This document shows positions 42,422 to 52,444 of a stretch of 64,000 nucleotides of DNA, one piece after another (the stretch's first letter is position 1; each line of letters starts with the position of its first letter). Where the stretch lies: contig NZ_VITI01000003.1 of the NCBI RefSeq assembly GCF_007827795.1, positions 466,090 to 530,089 on the forward strand. Direction: 5' to 3'. This DNA comes from Azospirillum brasilense. GTDB lineage: Bacteria > Pseudomonadota > Alphaproteobacteria > Azospirillales > Azospirillaceae. The notes beneath the pieces are model-generated. The model saw nothing but the letters and a program-made list of their open reading frames with translations. It did not search any database and was not told the origin of the DNA. The translations under genes were made by a program, and so were the position numbers.

Positions 42422-43022
42422 CGCGGCCCGCACCGTTTACGTGGTGGACGACGATCCGGCGATGCGCCATTCGCTGGGCTGGCTGATCGGCTCGCTGGGC
42501 GTGGCGGTGGAATCCTTCGGCTCCGGCGAGGAGTTCCTGCGCGCCGTCCGCGCCGACCGGCCCGGCTGCCTCGTCACCGACGTGCGCATGCCGGGGATGA
42601 GCGGGCTGGAGTTGCAGGACACGCTGGCCCGCGCCGGCTCCGTCCTGGCCGTCGTGGTCATCACCGGCCACGGCGACGTGCCGATGGCCGCCCGCGCCTT
42701 CCGCGCCGGGGCGGTGGACTTCATCGAGAAGCCCTTCAACGACCAGCTCCTGCTCGACCGGGTGCACGAGGCGCTGGAGACGTCCCGTCGGGCGTGGGAG
42801 GCGCAGGCGCGCAAGGCCCATGTCCGCGCCCTGCTGGCCCGCCTGACCCCGCGCGAGCGGCAGGTCGCCGATCTGGTGGTGCAGGGCAAGCCGAACAAGG
42901 TCATCGCGGCGGAGATCAACCTCAGCCTGAAGACGGTGGAGGTGCATCGCCACAACGTCATGGACAAGCTGGAGGTCGCCTCCGTCTCCGACCTGACCCG
43001 GCTGCTTCTGGAAGCGGAATAA
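42411..43022 (+). CDS. FixJ/TtrR-type response regulator
   Basis: Protein of 203 residues. The receiver domain has Asp57 (CLVTDVRMPG) as phospho-acceptor and VYVVDDDPAMR as acidic pocket; IEKPF holds the conserved Lys. The LuxR-type HTH (LTPRERQVADLVVQGKPNKVIAAEI, KTVEVHRHNVMDKL) fills the C-terminal 65 residues. Its start overlaps the kinase gene by 11 bases, so the two are translationally coupled. It would act as a transcription factor on sulfur genes; no binding site is identified. Confidence 0.92.
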   Translation: MQADAARTVYVVDDDPAMRHSLGWLIGSLGVAVESFGSGEEFLRAVRADRPGCLVTDVRMPGMSGLELQDTLARAGSVLAVVVITGHGDVPMAARAFRAGAVDFIEKPFNDQLLLDRVHEALETSRRAWEAQARKAHVRALLARLTPRERQVADLVVQGKPNKVIAAEINLSLKTVEVHRHNVMDKLEVASVSDLTRLLLEAE

Positions 43023-43025
43023 GGG

Positions 43026-43475
43026 TCAGACGGCCGCCATCGCCTGCCGCACCCAGCCGAGCAGGGCGGGCAGCGGCATCGCCCCGGCGGTGCGCGCCAG
43101 CTCGCGCCCATGGTGGACCAGGACGAGGGTCGGGATGCTGCGCACGCCGAAGCGTGCGGCGAGATCGGGGGCGGCCTCGGTGTCGACCTTGGCGAGGCGG
43201 ACATGGGGCTCCAGCCGGCCGGCGGCCTGCTCGAAGACCGGCGCCATCATCCGGCACGGCCCGCACCACTCCGCCCAGAAGTCGATGAGCAGCGGCAGGT
43301 CGCTGCGCTCCGCCTGAGGGGTGAAGCGGGCGGCGGTCAGCGCGATTGGTTTGCCCTGGAACAGCGGCTGACCGCAGCGGCCGCATTTCCCGGCGCCCGG
43401 CTGGTCCAGGCGTCCGCGCGGCATGCGGTTCAGGGTGTCGCAGCTTGGGCAGGCGACGTGAAGATGGTCGGACAT
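43026..43475 (-). CDS. trxC: thioredoxin 2
   Basis: Protein of 149 residues with the two-part layout of TrxC: an N-terminal zinc domain (Cys9, Cys12, Cys31, Cys34; ACPSC and CGRCG) and a thioredoxin domain with active site WAEWCGPCRMM (Cys71, Cys74) and the cis-Pro loop VRSIPTLVL. It reduces disulfides and could reduce persulfides produced by the neighbouring enzymes. Convergent with the response regulator, three bases apart. Confidence 0.93.
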   Translation of the reverse strand: MSDHLHVACPSCDTLNRMPRGRLDQPGAGKCGRCGQPLFQGKPIALTAARFTPQAERSDLPLLIDFWAEWCGPCRMMAPVFEQAAGRLEPHVRLAKVDTEAAPDLAARFGVRSIPTLVLVHHGRELARTAGAMPLPALLGWVRQAMAAV

Positions 43476-43729
43476 GGCGCGGCTCCCCCTCCAGGACGGG
43501 CGTCTTTATGAGCGTGATCTAATGCAGCGTCCGTGAAGCGCAAGAGGCCGCCGGCGCGGGACAGGGCTGCGGTCGGCGCCCCTTTTCATTGTGGGGCCAA
43601 GCGAGTGGCACGACCCTGCGATGTGCGCCTTCGGCATTGCGGTTGGCGGGGCGCTGTTCCTAGAATGCCGGCCCGTGGCCCTTCCCTCTCCGGGAGCGGC
43701 CAAGCCCTTCCGCAGAACCGCGATTCCGA

Positions 43730-44320
43730 ATGAAGCCTTCCTTTTCGTCCGCCTCCGCCGCCGGCTGTTCCTCCGTGGACGATTCCGGTTCCGCCCTGGC
43801 GCGCGCGCGGGCTCTGACGACGGGGTGGGGGCCTGGAGCACGGGGATTGTCCACGCTGCCCCCCGCCGTGGTCCCGGCGCCCTATCGGGCGCTGCTCGAC
43901 CACGACCGCGGCATGACCGCCGTCCTGTCGGAGCGGTGGGGCGAAGCGGTGGGCGTGCGGGTGCTGCGCCAGCGGGCGGAGTCGGACGGGACGGCGCTGC
44001 TGCGCGACATCGTGCTGACCGTCGGGCCGGACGCGCTGCCGGTGGAGCTGGCGAGCATCCGCATCGCGCTCGACGGCTTTTCCCCGGCTTTCGCCGAGCA
44101 GCTTCGCGAGGGGACGGAGCCCTTCGGGCGCCTGCTGGCCCGCAACGGCGTCGTCTTCTCGGTGGAGGTGCTGGGTCTGCTGGCCGCCCCCCCTGCCGAT
44201 GTCTGGGCCGCGGAGGGACGCGTGCCCGGTGGCGCCACGCTGTACGGCCGCATCGGGCGGCTGGTGCGGGCGGACGGCTGGACCATCGCGGAAACGGTGG
44301 AACTGCTTCCCCGCGCCTGA
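43730..44320 (+). CDS. chorismate lyase (UbiC)-like protein
   Basis: Protein of 196 residues. From about residue 50, PYRALLDHDRGMTAVLSERWGEAVGVRVLRQ and the later EPFGRLLARNGVVFSVEVL resemble the UbiC/UTRA fold, with the HDRGMT segment where UbiC has its (D)xSMT motif and a Gly-Arg-Leu-Leu near the C-terminal active site. UbiC removes pyruvate from chorismate to give 4-hydroxybenzoate. The match is partial, so the enzyme call is tentative. The N-terminal 40 residues are low complexity, and there is no clear ribosome site, so the start is uncertain. pabB and pabC, also chorismate-using, lie 1 kb downstream. Confidence 0.6.
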   Translation: MKPSFSSASAAGCSSVDDSGSALARARALTTGWGPGARGLSTLPPAVVPAPYRALLDHDRGMTAVLSERWGEAVGVRVLRQRAESDGTALLRDIVLTVGPDALPVELASIRIALDGFSPAFAEQLREGTEPFGRLLARNGVVFSVEVLGLLAAPPADVWAAEGRVPGGATLYGRIGRLVRADGWTIAETVELLPRA

Positions 44321-44421
44321 AGTCCGACACTTGAAGTCCGATGCCGGACGGGGTGCCATTCGGCGGGGCATCTGCTAAACCTTCGAAACCATCCACGTCC
44401 CCCGCATCGGCATCGGTGACC

Positions 44422-45207
44422 ATGACCGCTCCGCATCTTCCCTATCTGTCGCAGTTCTCGCTGGAAGGCCGGGTGGCGCTGGTCACCGGGTCCGGGCGCG
44501 GGCTGGGTCTGGAAATCGCCCGCGCCATGGCCGGGTCGGGCGCCCATGTGCTGCTGAACGGGCGCGACGCCGCGCGGCTGGAACCGCTGGCCGAGGCCAT
44601 CGCCGCGGCGGGCGGGCGGGCCTCCGTGCTGGCCTTCGACGTGGCCGACCGGGACGCGGTGCGGGACGCCTTCGCGCGGATCGGGCGGGACCATGGGCGG
44701 CTGGATGTGCTGGTCCAGAATGTCGGGCAGCGCAACCGCAAGCCGCTGACCGACTTCGCGGACGAGGAGATCAGCGATCTGCTCAACGTCGATCTGGCCG
44801 CCGGCCTGATCCTGGCGCGGGAAGCGGCGCGGCTGATGCTGCCCCAGGGCTTCGGGCGGCTGATCACGGTGACCTCCATCTCCGGACAGATCGCCCGCGC
44901 CAACGACGCGGTCTACGCCGCCGCCAAGGCCGGGCTGGCCGGCATGGTGCGGGCGCTCGCCGCCGAATATGGCGGAAAGGGCCTGACCAGCAACGCCATC
45001 GCGCCGGGCTTCTTCGCGACGGAGACCAACGCCGGCATCACCGGCAACCCGGCCCTGTCCGCCTATTTCGAGGGACGCACCCCGATCGGCCGCTGGGGCC
45101 GCCCGGAGGAGATCGCCGGGGCCGCGGTGTTCCTGGCCTCGCCCGCCGCGTCCTACGTCAATGGGCATGTGTTGGTGGTGGACGGCGGCGCCACCATTCT
45201 CATGTGA
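44422..45207 (+). CDS. short-chain dehydrogenase/reductase
   Basis: Protein of 261 residues of the classical SDR type: TGSGRGLGLEI (cofactor), DVADRD, catalytic Ser in TSISG and YAAAK. The usual NNAG is replaced by QNVG (VLVQNVGQRNRKPL); the similar VG-x-R-x-(R/K)-P form is seen in gluconate 5-dehydrogenase-like SDRs, so a sugar-acid substrate is possible. The start at 44422 is favoured because the domain begins soon after; an open extension upstream to 44341 is low complexity. Confidence 0.85.
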   Translation: MTAPHLPYLSQFSLEGRVALVTGSGRGLGLEIARAMAGSGAHVLLNGRDAARLEPLAEAIAAAGGRASVLAFDVADRDAVRDAFARIGRDHGRLDVLVQNVGQRNRKPLTDFADEEISDLLNVDLAAGLILAREAARLMLPQGFGRLITVTSISGQIARANDAVYAAAKAGLAGMVRALAAEYGGKGLTSNAIAPGFFATETNAGITGNPALSAYFEGRTPIGRWGRPEEIAGAAVFLASPAASYVNGHVLVVDGGATILM

Positions 45208-45236
45208 AGGCCGGTCTTACAGGAAGCTGAGCCGCC

Positions 45237-46598
45237 ATGCTGGCGATCCCCTTGTCATGCGCCGATCCGGCGGAGGCCTTCCGCGCCCTGTCCGGACAGC
45301 CCTGGTCGATGCTGCTCGACAGCGCCGCCCCGCACCCCGCCCATGGCCGCTACAGCTACATCGCGGCGGAGCCCTTCCGCACGCTGGAGTCGCTGGACGG
45401 GCGGGCGCATCTCGACGGCCGGCCGGTGGACGGCGACCCCTTCGCCGTGCTGGCGGAGGAACTGGTGCGCCACGCCCGGCCCGGGACCCCGCCGGGACCG
45501 GCGCCCTTTTGCGGCGGGGCCGTCGGCTTCATCGGCTACGAGGCGGGGCTGCGGCTGGAGCGGGTCCGCTCGCGCCACGCCAACCCCGGCGGCCAGCCGG
45601 AGATGGCCTTCGGCTTCTACGACGCGGTGGCGGCCTTCGACCATGCGGAGCGCCGCGCCTGGGTGATCGCCGCCCGCCCGGAGGCGGAGGACCGCGCCCG
45701 CGCCCTGGCGGCCCGGCTGGAGGGCGGCGGAGCGTCCCCCCTCGGCGCCGTCCCGGCCGCCCCCTGGCGGAGCGAGCTGGACCGCGACGACTATCTGGCG
45801 CGGGTGGAGCGGGTGCTGGAGTACATCCGGGCCGGCGACATCTATCAGGCCAACTTCACGCAGCGCTTCCTGGCCGAGCGGCGCGACGGTCTGGACGCCT
45901 ACGCGCTGTACCGCCGGCTGCGCGCGATCAGCCCGGCGCCCTTCGCCGCCTATCTCGACTGCGGCCCCCGCCTGCGCATCGCCAGCGCCTCGCCGGAGCG
46001 CTTCATCCGGCTCAGCGCCGCGGGGGAGGTGGAGACGCGCCCGATCAAGGGCACCCGCCCGCGCTACGCCGACCCCGCCGCGGACGCCGCCGCCGCCGCG
46101 GAACTGGTGGCCAGCGTCAAGGACCGGGCGGAAAACCTGATGATCACCGACCTGCTGCGCAACGACCTCGGCCGGGTGTCGCGGATCGGCAGCGTCCGGG
46201 TGCCGACGCTCCACGGGTTGGAGAGCTTCGCCAGCGTGCACCACCTCGTCTCGGTCGTCACGGCGCGGCTGCGGCCGGGCCTGGGGGCGGTGGATCTGCT
46301 GCGGGCGGCGCTTCCCGGCGGCTCGATCACCGGGGCGCCCAAGATCCGCGCCATGCAGATCATTGACGAGCTGGAGGTGGCGCGGCGCGGCGCCTATTGC
46401 GGGTCCGTCGCCTGGCTCGGCTTCGACGGCGCGATGGACAGCAGCATCGTCATCCGCACCCTGTCGATCACGCCGGATACGGTGATCGCCCAGGCCGGCG
46501 GCGGCATCGTCGCCGACTCCGATCCGGCGGGCGAGCACGAGGAGATGATGGTCAAGATCCGCGCCCAGCTCCGCGCGCTGGAAGAAGTCAGGACATGA
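45237..46598 (+). CDS. pabB: aminodeoxychorismate synthase component I
   Basis: Chorismate-binding enzyme of 453 residues that aminates chorismate to 4-amino-4-deoxychorismate with ammonia from PabA, in folate synthesis. Signature segments are RAGDIYQANFTQRF, TRPIKGTRPR (the PIKGT of PabB rather than PIAGT of anthranilate synthase), ENLMITDLLRNDLGRV and LPGGSITGAPKIRAM. Its stop overlaps the start of pabC as ATGA. No glutamine amidotransferase (pabA) is in the window. Confidence 0.94.
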   Translation: MLAIPLSCADPAEAFRALSGQPWSMLLDSAAPHPAHGRYSYIAAEPFRTLESLDGRAHLDGRPVDGDPFAVLAEELVRHARPGTPPGPAPFCGGAVGFIGYEAGLRLERVRSRHANPGGQPEMAFGFYDAVAAFDHAERRAWVIAARPEAEDRARALAARLEGGGASPLGAVPAAPWRSELDRDDYLARVERVLEYIRAGDIYQANFTQRFLAERRDGLDAYALYRRLRAISPAPFAAYLDCGPRLRIASASPERFIRLSAAGEVETRPIKGTRPRYADPAADAAAAAELVASVKDRAENLMITDLLRNDLGRVSRIGSVRVPTLHGLESFASVHHLVSVVTARLRPGLGAVDLLRAALPGGSITGAPKIRAMQIIDELEVARRGAYCGSVAWLGFDGAMDSSIVIRTLSITPDTVIAQAGGGIVADSDPAGEHEEMMVKIRAQLRALEEVRT

Positions 46599-47407
46599 GC
46601 GTCGTCTGGCTGAACGGACGCCTGCTGCCGGCGGCGGAGGCCCGCATCGACCCGGCGGACCGCGGCTTCACGCTGGGCGACGGGCTGTTCGAGACGATCC
46701 GGGTGGCCGGCGGCACCGCCCGTCATCTCGACCGGCATCTCACCCGGCTGGCGGACAGCGCGGCGCTGCTCGGCCTGCCGCTCCCCCACGACGCCGCGGC
46801 GCTGGCCGACGCCGCCGACGCGCTGATCGCGGCTGAGGGCCGCTCGCAGGGTGTGCTGCGGATCACGCTGACGCGGGGCACCGGAGCGCGCGGCGTGCTG
46901 CCGCCGGCGGACGCCGTGCCGACGCTGCTGATGACCCTGGCCCCCGCGCCGCCGCCCGCCGGCCCGGTGGAGGCGGTCGTCGCCCGAACCACCCGGCGCA
47001 ACGAGCATTCGCCGCTGTCGCGCGTGAAGTCGCTGAATTACCTGGATTCCATCCTCGCCCGGCAGGAGGCGGCGGCGCGCGGCGCGGGAGAGGCGCTTCT
47101 GCTCAACGGCGCGGGCCGTCTGGCCGAGTCCAGCGTCGCGAATCTGTTCATCCTGCGCGGCGGGCGCCTGCTGACCCCGCCGGTCGCCGAGGGCGCTTTG
47201 CCGGGCATCCGCCGCGCGCTGATCCTGGAACGGGGCGATGCCGGGGAGGCGCCGCTTGCCGTCACCGACCTGCTGGGGGCCGAGGAAGCCTTCCTGACCA
47301 ACAGCCTTGGCGCACGCCCGCTGCTGCGCGTCGACGGGCAGGCCATCGGCGCCGGGACCGTGGGGGCGGTGACGGCGGCCCTGCTGAAGGACGCCGAGGC
47401 GGAATAG
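46595..47407 (+). CDS. pabC: aminodeoxychorismate lyase (PLP fold type IV)
   Basis: PLP enzyme of 270 residues that splits 4-amino-4-deoxychorismate to pyruvate and 4-aminobenzoate. DRGFTLGDGLFETIRV is the N-terminal family motif; Lys145 in SRVKSLNYL binds PLP; GRLAESSVANLFIL and EAFLTNSLGARPL follow as in PabC and branched-chain aminotransferases. The pabB overlap supports PabC over an aminotransferase. Confidence 0.92.
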   Translation: MSVVWLNGRLLPAAEARIDPADRGFTLGDGLFETIRVAGGTARHLDRHLTRLADSAALLGLPLPHDAAALADAADALIAAEGRSQGVLRITLTRGTGARGVLPPADAVPTLLMTLAPAPPPAGPVEAVVARTTRRNEHSPLSRVKSLNYLDSILARQEAAARGAGEALLLNGAGRLAESSVANLFILRGGRLLTPPVAEGALPGIRRALILERGDAGEAPLAVTDLLGAEEAFLTNSLGARPLLRVDGQAIGAGTVGAVTAALLKDAEAE

Positions 47408-47416
47408 AGCGCCCGC

Positions 47417-47884
47417 TTACGGTCGGAGGTAGGACCAGCCCTCTTCCTGAAGCTGCATCAGGCGGACGACTCCGGAGGGCACCAGCTTGGCTTCCGGCAC
47501 CATGGGGACCTCGCCCTGCTCCACGCGGATCATGCCGTTGCGGGTGTTCTCGCAGGCGGAGTAGGTGAGGGTCGGCAGGCTGCCCTTCAGCGACGTTAGC
47601 CGGTCCTTCACCGGCGAGCGGTCGGCGCGCAGCATGTGCAGGCCAGGGCCGAAGGTGACCAGCTCGACCTCCACCGTCTCGCCGATGGTCTTGTAGTACT
47701 CGATGATGTTCTTGACGTTGTTCAGCGCCATGTTCATCAGCGCCGGGTCGTTGCTGCTGACCTGGATGGCGACGCGGTGGACGCCGGGCTGGTCCGCCCC
47801 GGCCTTCCGCCCCGCCATGGCGGCGGTCATCCCGGCGAATCCGGCCAGAGCCAGCGCCGCCCGGCGCGTGGAGCGCATCGCCAT
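47417..47884 (-). CDS. Tat-exported DsrE-like protein
   Basis: Protein of 155 residues. The N terminus MRSTRRAALALAGFAGMTAAMA is a twin-arginine signal. The mature part (VHRVAIQVSSNDPALMNMALNNVKN, VELVTFGPGLHML, and Cys111 in YSACENT) has the DsrE/DsrF fold, whose members carry sulfur on a Cys at this position. Such proteins could act in periplasmic sulfur transfer, though many have no known function. Convergent with pabC. Confidence 0.8.
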   Translation of the reverse strand: MAMRSTRRAALALAGFAGMTAAMAGRKAGADQPGVHRVAIQVSSNDPALMNMALNNVKNIIEYYKTIGETVEVELVTFGPGLHMLRADRSPVKDRLTSLKGSLPTLTYSACENTRNGMIRVEQGEVPMVPEAKLVPSGVVRLMQLQEEGWSYLRP

Positions 47885-47988
47885 GTCATCCTCCCTTCCG
47901 CTGTGGGGGCATCCGCTGTCCTAGCACAATGACCCCGGCCGCCGCTTGTTCCCGAAGGGAGTGCCCGCGCAACGGAAGGGGGAGGCGG

Positions 47989-49074
<1,086 letters not shown>

Positions 49075-49343
49075 CCCGACCTCGCCTTGCGCTGTGACCG
49101 ATATGGATGCGATCCATATGTGGTGATCCAAGGTGCGAGGCGTCACGGTGCGCTTGGGAAGGACGCCATTGCGGGGCAATGCTCGCTTGCACCAACTCTT
49201 GAAAGTTGCTCAACCATACGGCTGCGTTGCCGCGGTCGCCTGTGGATTGGTGGCGGTGAGCCTCTTCCTTATCTCTCCTTCTTGTCTTTTCTTCGGGAGA
49301 TCGCTACCATGGATTGTAATTCATGATTGAATAATGGTGTGCA

Positions 49344-49877
49344 GTGGGCTTACTTGACAGCATGGCCGAAGCGCCTTTCAAAACCAGTGCCACCGGGCTG
49401 AGACTGTACTACCCTTTTGGTATGCTCGGGCGCGCCCGCATTGTGCCGAACGAGCAAGAAGAAAATAAAATAAAGTCGTCAGCAAAGCGGTCTGTTGTCT
49501 TTGGTTCAATCGCTGGATTGTCCTTAACAATATTAAAGCCATCGTTTCCTATAATACTGATTGTATTTTTTGTGGGGCTCGCCGTCCAAATTTTCGCAAA
49601 TCATATCACAGCGCGCAGGTATCCGATCTCGGATGAGCGGATGAGATGGGCGGAAGCCAAGCGCATATCTGTCCGCAAATCCGACCGACGCAGCCTCTGG
49701 GTGTTCTTTGGTCTCGGTGTTGTGATGACGGCGCTGGGCGTCTTCGCCACCTTTGCCGTCTTCGCCATGAAGGGCGACCTGTGGGACAAGATCACGGCGC
49801 TTTGTGGTGTGGCGTTTTTCGGAGCAGGCACCCTTTTCTTTCTGTGGATGATCCGTCAGGCGGGGCAGCGCGAGTGA
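49344..49877 (+). CDS. membrane protein, A+T-rich gene
   Basis: Protein of 177 residues with four predicted helices in two pairs (VVFGSIAGLSLTIL / IILIVFFVGLAVQIF, then LWVFFGLGVVMTALG / ALCGVAFFGAGTLFFLW). The first 300 bases are A+T-rich, unlike neighbours. The GTG start at 49344 lacks a good ribosome site; ATG 49362 is an alternative. No family recognised. Composition suggests acquisition by transfer. Confidence 0.65.
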   Translation: MGLLDSMAEAPFKTSATGLRLYYPFGMLGRARIVPNEQEENKIKSSAKRSVVFGSIAGLSLTILKPSFPIILIVFFVGLAVQIFANHITARRYPISDERMRWAEAKRISVRKSDRRSLWVFFGLGVVMTALGVFATFAVFAMKGDLWDKITALCGVAFFGAGTLFFLWMIRQAGQRE

Positions 49878-49895
49878 CGGGCTGCTCCGTCCAGC

Positions 49896-52304
49896 CTACA
49901 CAGCCTTTAGATGGCGGACCGGGCGGCCGGGGGACAGGGCCTCCGCCGCGCGGACGATGGCCTGGGCGTCGATCCCGTGATGGCGGTAGAGGTCGGCGAT
50001 GGTGCCCGTCTGGCCGAAATGCTCCACCCCCAGCGCCCGCGTGCGGTGACCAAGGACCGAGCCCAGCCAGCCCAGCCCCGCCGGATGACCGTCCTGCACC
50101 GTCACCAGCGCGCAATGGGGCGGCACCCCCTCCAGCAGCCGTTCGACGTGGGAGCGCGCGTGGGGCTTGCCGCGCTCGCGCGCCCGCTGGGCGGCGCTCC
50201 AGCCGGCGTGCAGCCGGTCGGCGGAGGTGACGGCCAGCAGGCCGACGTCGCGGCGGTCCTCGCCGAGCATGCCCACCGCCTCGATGGCCTCCGGCGCCAC
50301 CACGCCGCTGTAGGCGACCACCACCTGGGCGTTCGGGCCGGGGCGGCGCAGCCAGTAGGCGCCCTGGACGATGCCGTTCTCCAGCTCCGCGTCCATGGTC
50401 CGGACCGGCTGCTCCAGCACGCGGGAGGACAGGCGCAGATAGACCGAGCCGCCGGTCTCGTCGCGCAGCCAGTTCCGCTCGTCCGGCTCGCCTTCGCCCT
50501 CCCGCTGCATGTAGTCGAAGGCCCAGCGCATGGTGACGGCCAGCTCGTCGGCGAAGGCCGGCTCGAAGCAGGCGAGCCCGTCCTGGGCCATGCCGACCAG
50601 CGGCGTGGCGATGGACTGGTGCGCCCCGCCCTCCGGGGCCAGCGTCACGCCGGACGGCGTTGCCACCAGAAGGAACCGCGCGTCCTGATAGCAGGCGTAG
50701 TTCATCTGGTCCGCCGCCCGCATGACGAAGGGGTCGTAGACGGTGCCGATGGGCAGCAGCCGCTCCCCGAACAGCGAATGGGACAGGCCCAGCGCCGACA
50801 GCAGGATGAACAGGTTGGACTCGGCGATGCCCAGCTCGAAATGCTGGCCGTCGGGCGAGAAGTCCCATGTGTAGGTGGAGGGGATGCGCTCCTTCTTGAA
50901 CAGGTCGGCCAGCGCGCTCTTGGCGAACAGGCCGCGGCGGTTCACCCAGGCGCCGAGGTTGGTCGAGACCGTCACGTCCGGCGCGGTCGTCACGATGCGC
51001 TCCGCCAGTTCGGTCTTCTCGCGCCCCAGCTCGTTCAGGATCAGGCCGAAGGCGGCCTGGGTGGACAGCGCCTTCTGCGCCGGGGCCGCCAGGGCCGCCG
51101 GCACCGGGACCGCCGCCGCGCCATGGCGCCGCCGTCCCTTGGCCGCGAAGGGCACGCGCTTCAGGAAGGCGTCCAGTTCCGCCGCCGGCCGGCCCAGCCC
51201 TTCGAAGCGGTCCCACTCATGGCCCGGACGGACGGCGTTGGCGGCGCGGAACGCCTCCATCTGCGCCGGGGTCATCAGGCCGGAATGGTTGTCCTTGTGC
51301 CCGGCCAGCGGCAGCCCGGCGCCCTTGATCGTGTAGGCGATGAAGCAGACCGGCCGGTCGTGCGCGCGCGCCTGGGCGAAGGCGTCGAGCAGCGAAGGCA
51401 GATCGTGGCCGCCGAGATTGCCCATCAGAAGGGCCAGTTCCTCGTCGGTGCGGCGCTCGATCAGGCGGGTGACCGGCCCTTGGTCGCCCAGATCGTCGAG
51501 CAGCCGCTTCCGCCACGCCGCTCCGCCCTGGTAGGTCAGCGCGGAGTAGAGCTGGTTCGGGCAGCGGTCGATCCAGTCGCGCAGGCGCTGGCCGCCCTCC
51601 TCCTGGAAGGCCGCCTGCATCAGCGCGCCGTATTTCAAGATCACCACGTCCCAGCCGAAGGCGCGGAAGATGTTCTCCAGCCGCTCCCACAGTCCCTCGC
51701 GGATCACCGCGTCCAGGCTCTGGCGGTTGTAGTCGACGATCCACCAAGTGTTGCGCAGCCCGTGCTTCCAGCCCTCCTGAAGCGCCTCGAAGATGTTGCC
51801 CTCGTCCATCTCGGCGTCGCCGACCAGCGACACCATACGCCCCTCGGGCAGGTCCTTCGCCCAGCCCTTGGCCTTCACATAGTCCTGGACCAGCGAGGCG
51901 AAGAGCGTCTGCGCCACCCCCAGCCCGACCGAGCCGGTGGAGAAGTCCACGTCGTCCACGTCCTTGGTCCGCGACGGGTAGGACTGGGCGCCCTTGAAGC
52001 CGCGAAAATTTTCCAGATTCCCGCGCGTCTGGTTGCCCAGCAGATACTGGATGGCGTGGAAGATCGGGCTGGCGTGCGGCTTCACCGCCACCCGGTCCTC
52101 CGGACGCAGGGCCTGGAAGTAGAGCGCCGTCATGATCGTCGCCAGCGAGGCCGAGGACGCCTTATGCCCGCCGATCTTCAGCCCGTCCTGGTTGGGGCGT
52201 ACGTGATTGGCGTTGTGGATCGTCCAGGACGCGAGCCAGAGAACCTTGCGCTCCAGCTCGCGCAGGCAGGCGAGGTCGGCGTGGTTCGGAACGGTCGCGT
52301 CCAT
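49896..52304 (-). CDS. ThDP-dependent 2-oxoacid dehydrogenase E1 (AceE/MdeB-like)
   Basis: Protein of 802 residues, homodimeric E1 type. The thiamine-diphosphate motif runs from GDAEMDEGN (162) to VDYNRQ (193); WTIHNANHVRP and GLKIGGHKASSASLAT match the AceE N-terminal region, and FELGIAESNLFILLSALGLS holds the glutamate of the pyrimidine domain. It would decarboxylate pyruvate or 2-oxobutyrate. Pseudomonas MdeB, an AceE-like E1 for 2-oxobutyrate next to an Lrp regulator, is the closest arrangement I know. No E2 or E3 gene and no methionine lyase are adjacent. It is divergent from an Lrp-family gene. Confidence 0.85.
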   Translation of the reverse strand: MDATVPNHADLACLRELERKVLWLASWTIHNANHVRPNQDGLKIGGHKASSASLATIMTALYFQALRPEDRVAVKPHASPIFHAIQYLLGNQTRGNLENFRGFKGAQSYPSRTKDVDDVDFSTGSVGLGVAQTLFASLVQDYVKAKGWAKDLPEGRMVSLVGDAEMDEGNIFEALQEGWKHGLRNTWWIVDYNRQSLDAVIREGLWERLENIFRAFGWDVVILKYGALMQAAFQEEGGQRLRDWIDRCPNQLYSALTYQGGAAWRKRLLDDLGDQGPVTRLIERRTDEELALLMGNLGGHDLPSLLDAFAQARAHDRPVCFIAYTIKGAGLPLAGHKDNHSGLMTPAQMEAFRAANAVRPGHEWDRFEGLGRPAAELDAFLKRVPFAAKGRRRHGAAAVPVPAALAAPAQKALSTQAAFGLILNELGREKTELAERIVTTAPDVTVSTNLGAWVNRRGLFAKSALADLFKKERIPSTYTWDFSPDGQHFELGIAESNLFILLSALGLSHSLFGERLLPIGTVYDPFVMRAADQMNYACYQDARFLLVATPSGVTLAPEGGAHQSIATPLVGMAQDGLACFEPAFADELAVTMRWAFDYMQREGEGEPDERNWLRDETGGSVYLRLSSRVLEQPVRTMDAELENGIVQGAYWLRRPGPNAQVVVAYSGVVAPEAIEAVGMLGEDRRDVGLLAVTSADRLHAGWSAAQRARERGKPHARSHVERLLEGVPPHCALVTVQDGHPAGLGWLGSVLGHRTRALGVEHFGQTGTIADLYRHHGIDAQAIVRAAEALSPGRPVRHLKAV

Positions 52305-52444
52305 GTCTGTTCCCCTTTCAACGGAACGGCGGTCGATGATTGGTGAAGCCTATCATTTGTGCCGCGGCAGGCGTTTGCAAAGTGGCGCCGGAAACCGCGC
52401 CGGATTAGCATTGGATTGCGCAGAAGCCTTTCAGACAGCATGAA
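52305..52444. promoter_or_regulatory. divergent promoter region, E1 and Lrp genes
   Basis: The 140-base gap between divergent starts should contain both promoters and the Lrp-type binding site. I could not pick out a convincing operator or -35/-10 pair by eye. Confidence 0.4.

Noticed and set aside
49911-52346. 811-residue plus-strand frame opposite the E1 gene
   Set aside because: Antisense shadow of a well-recognised ThDP enzyme.
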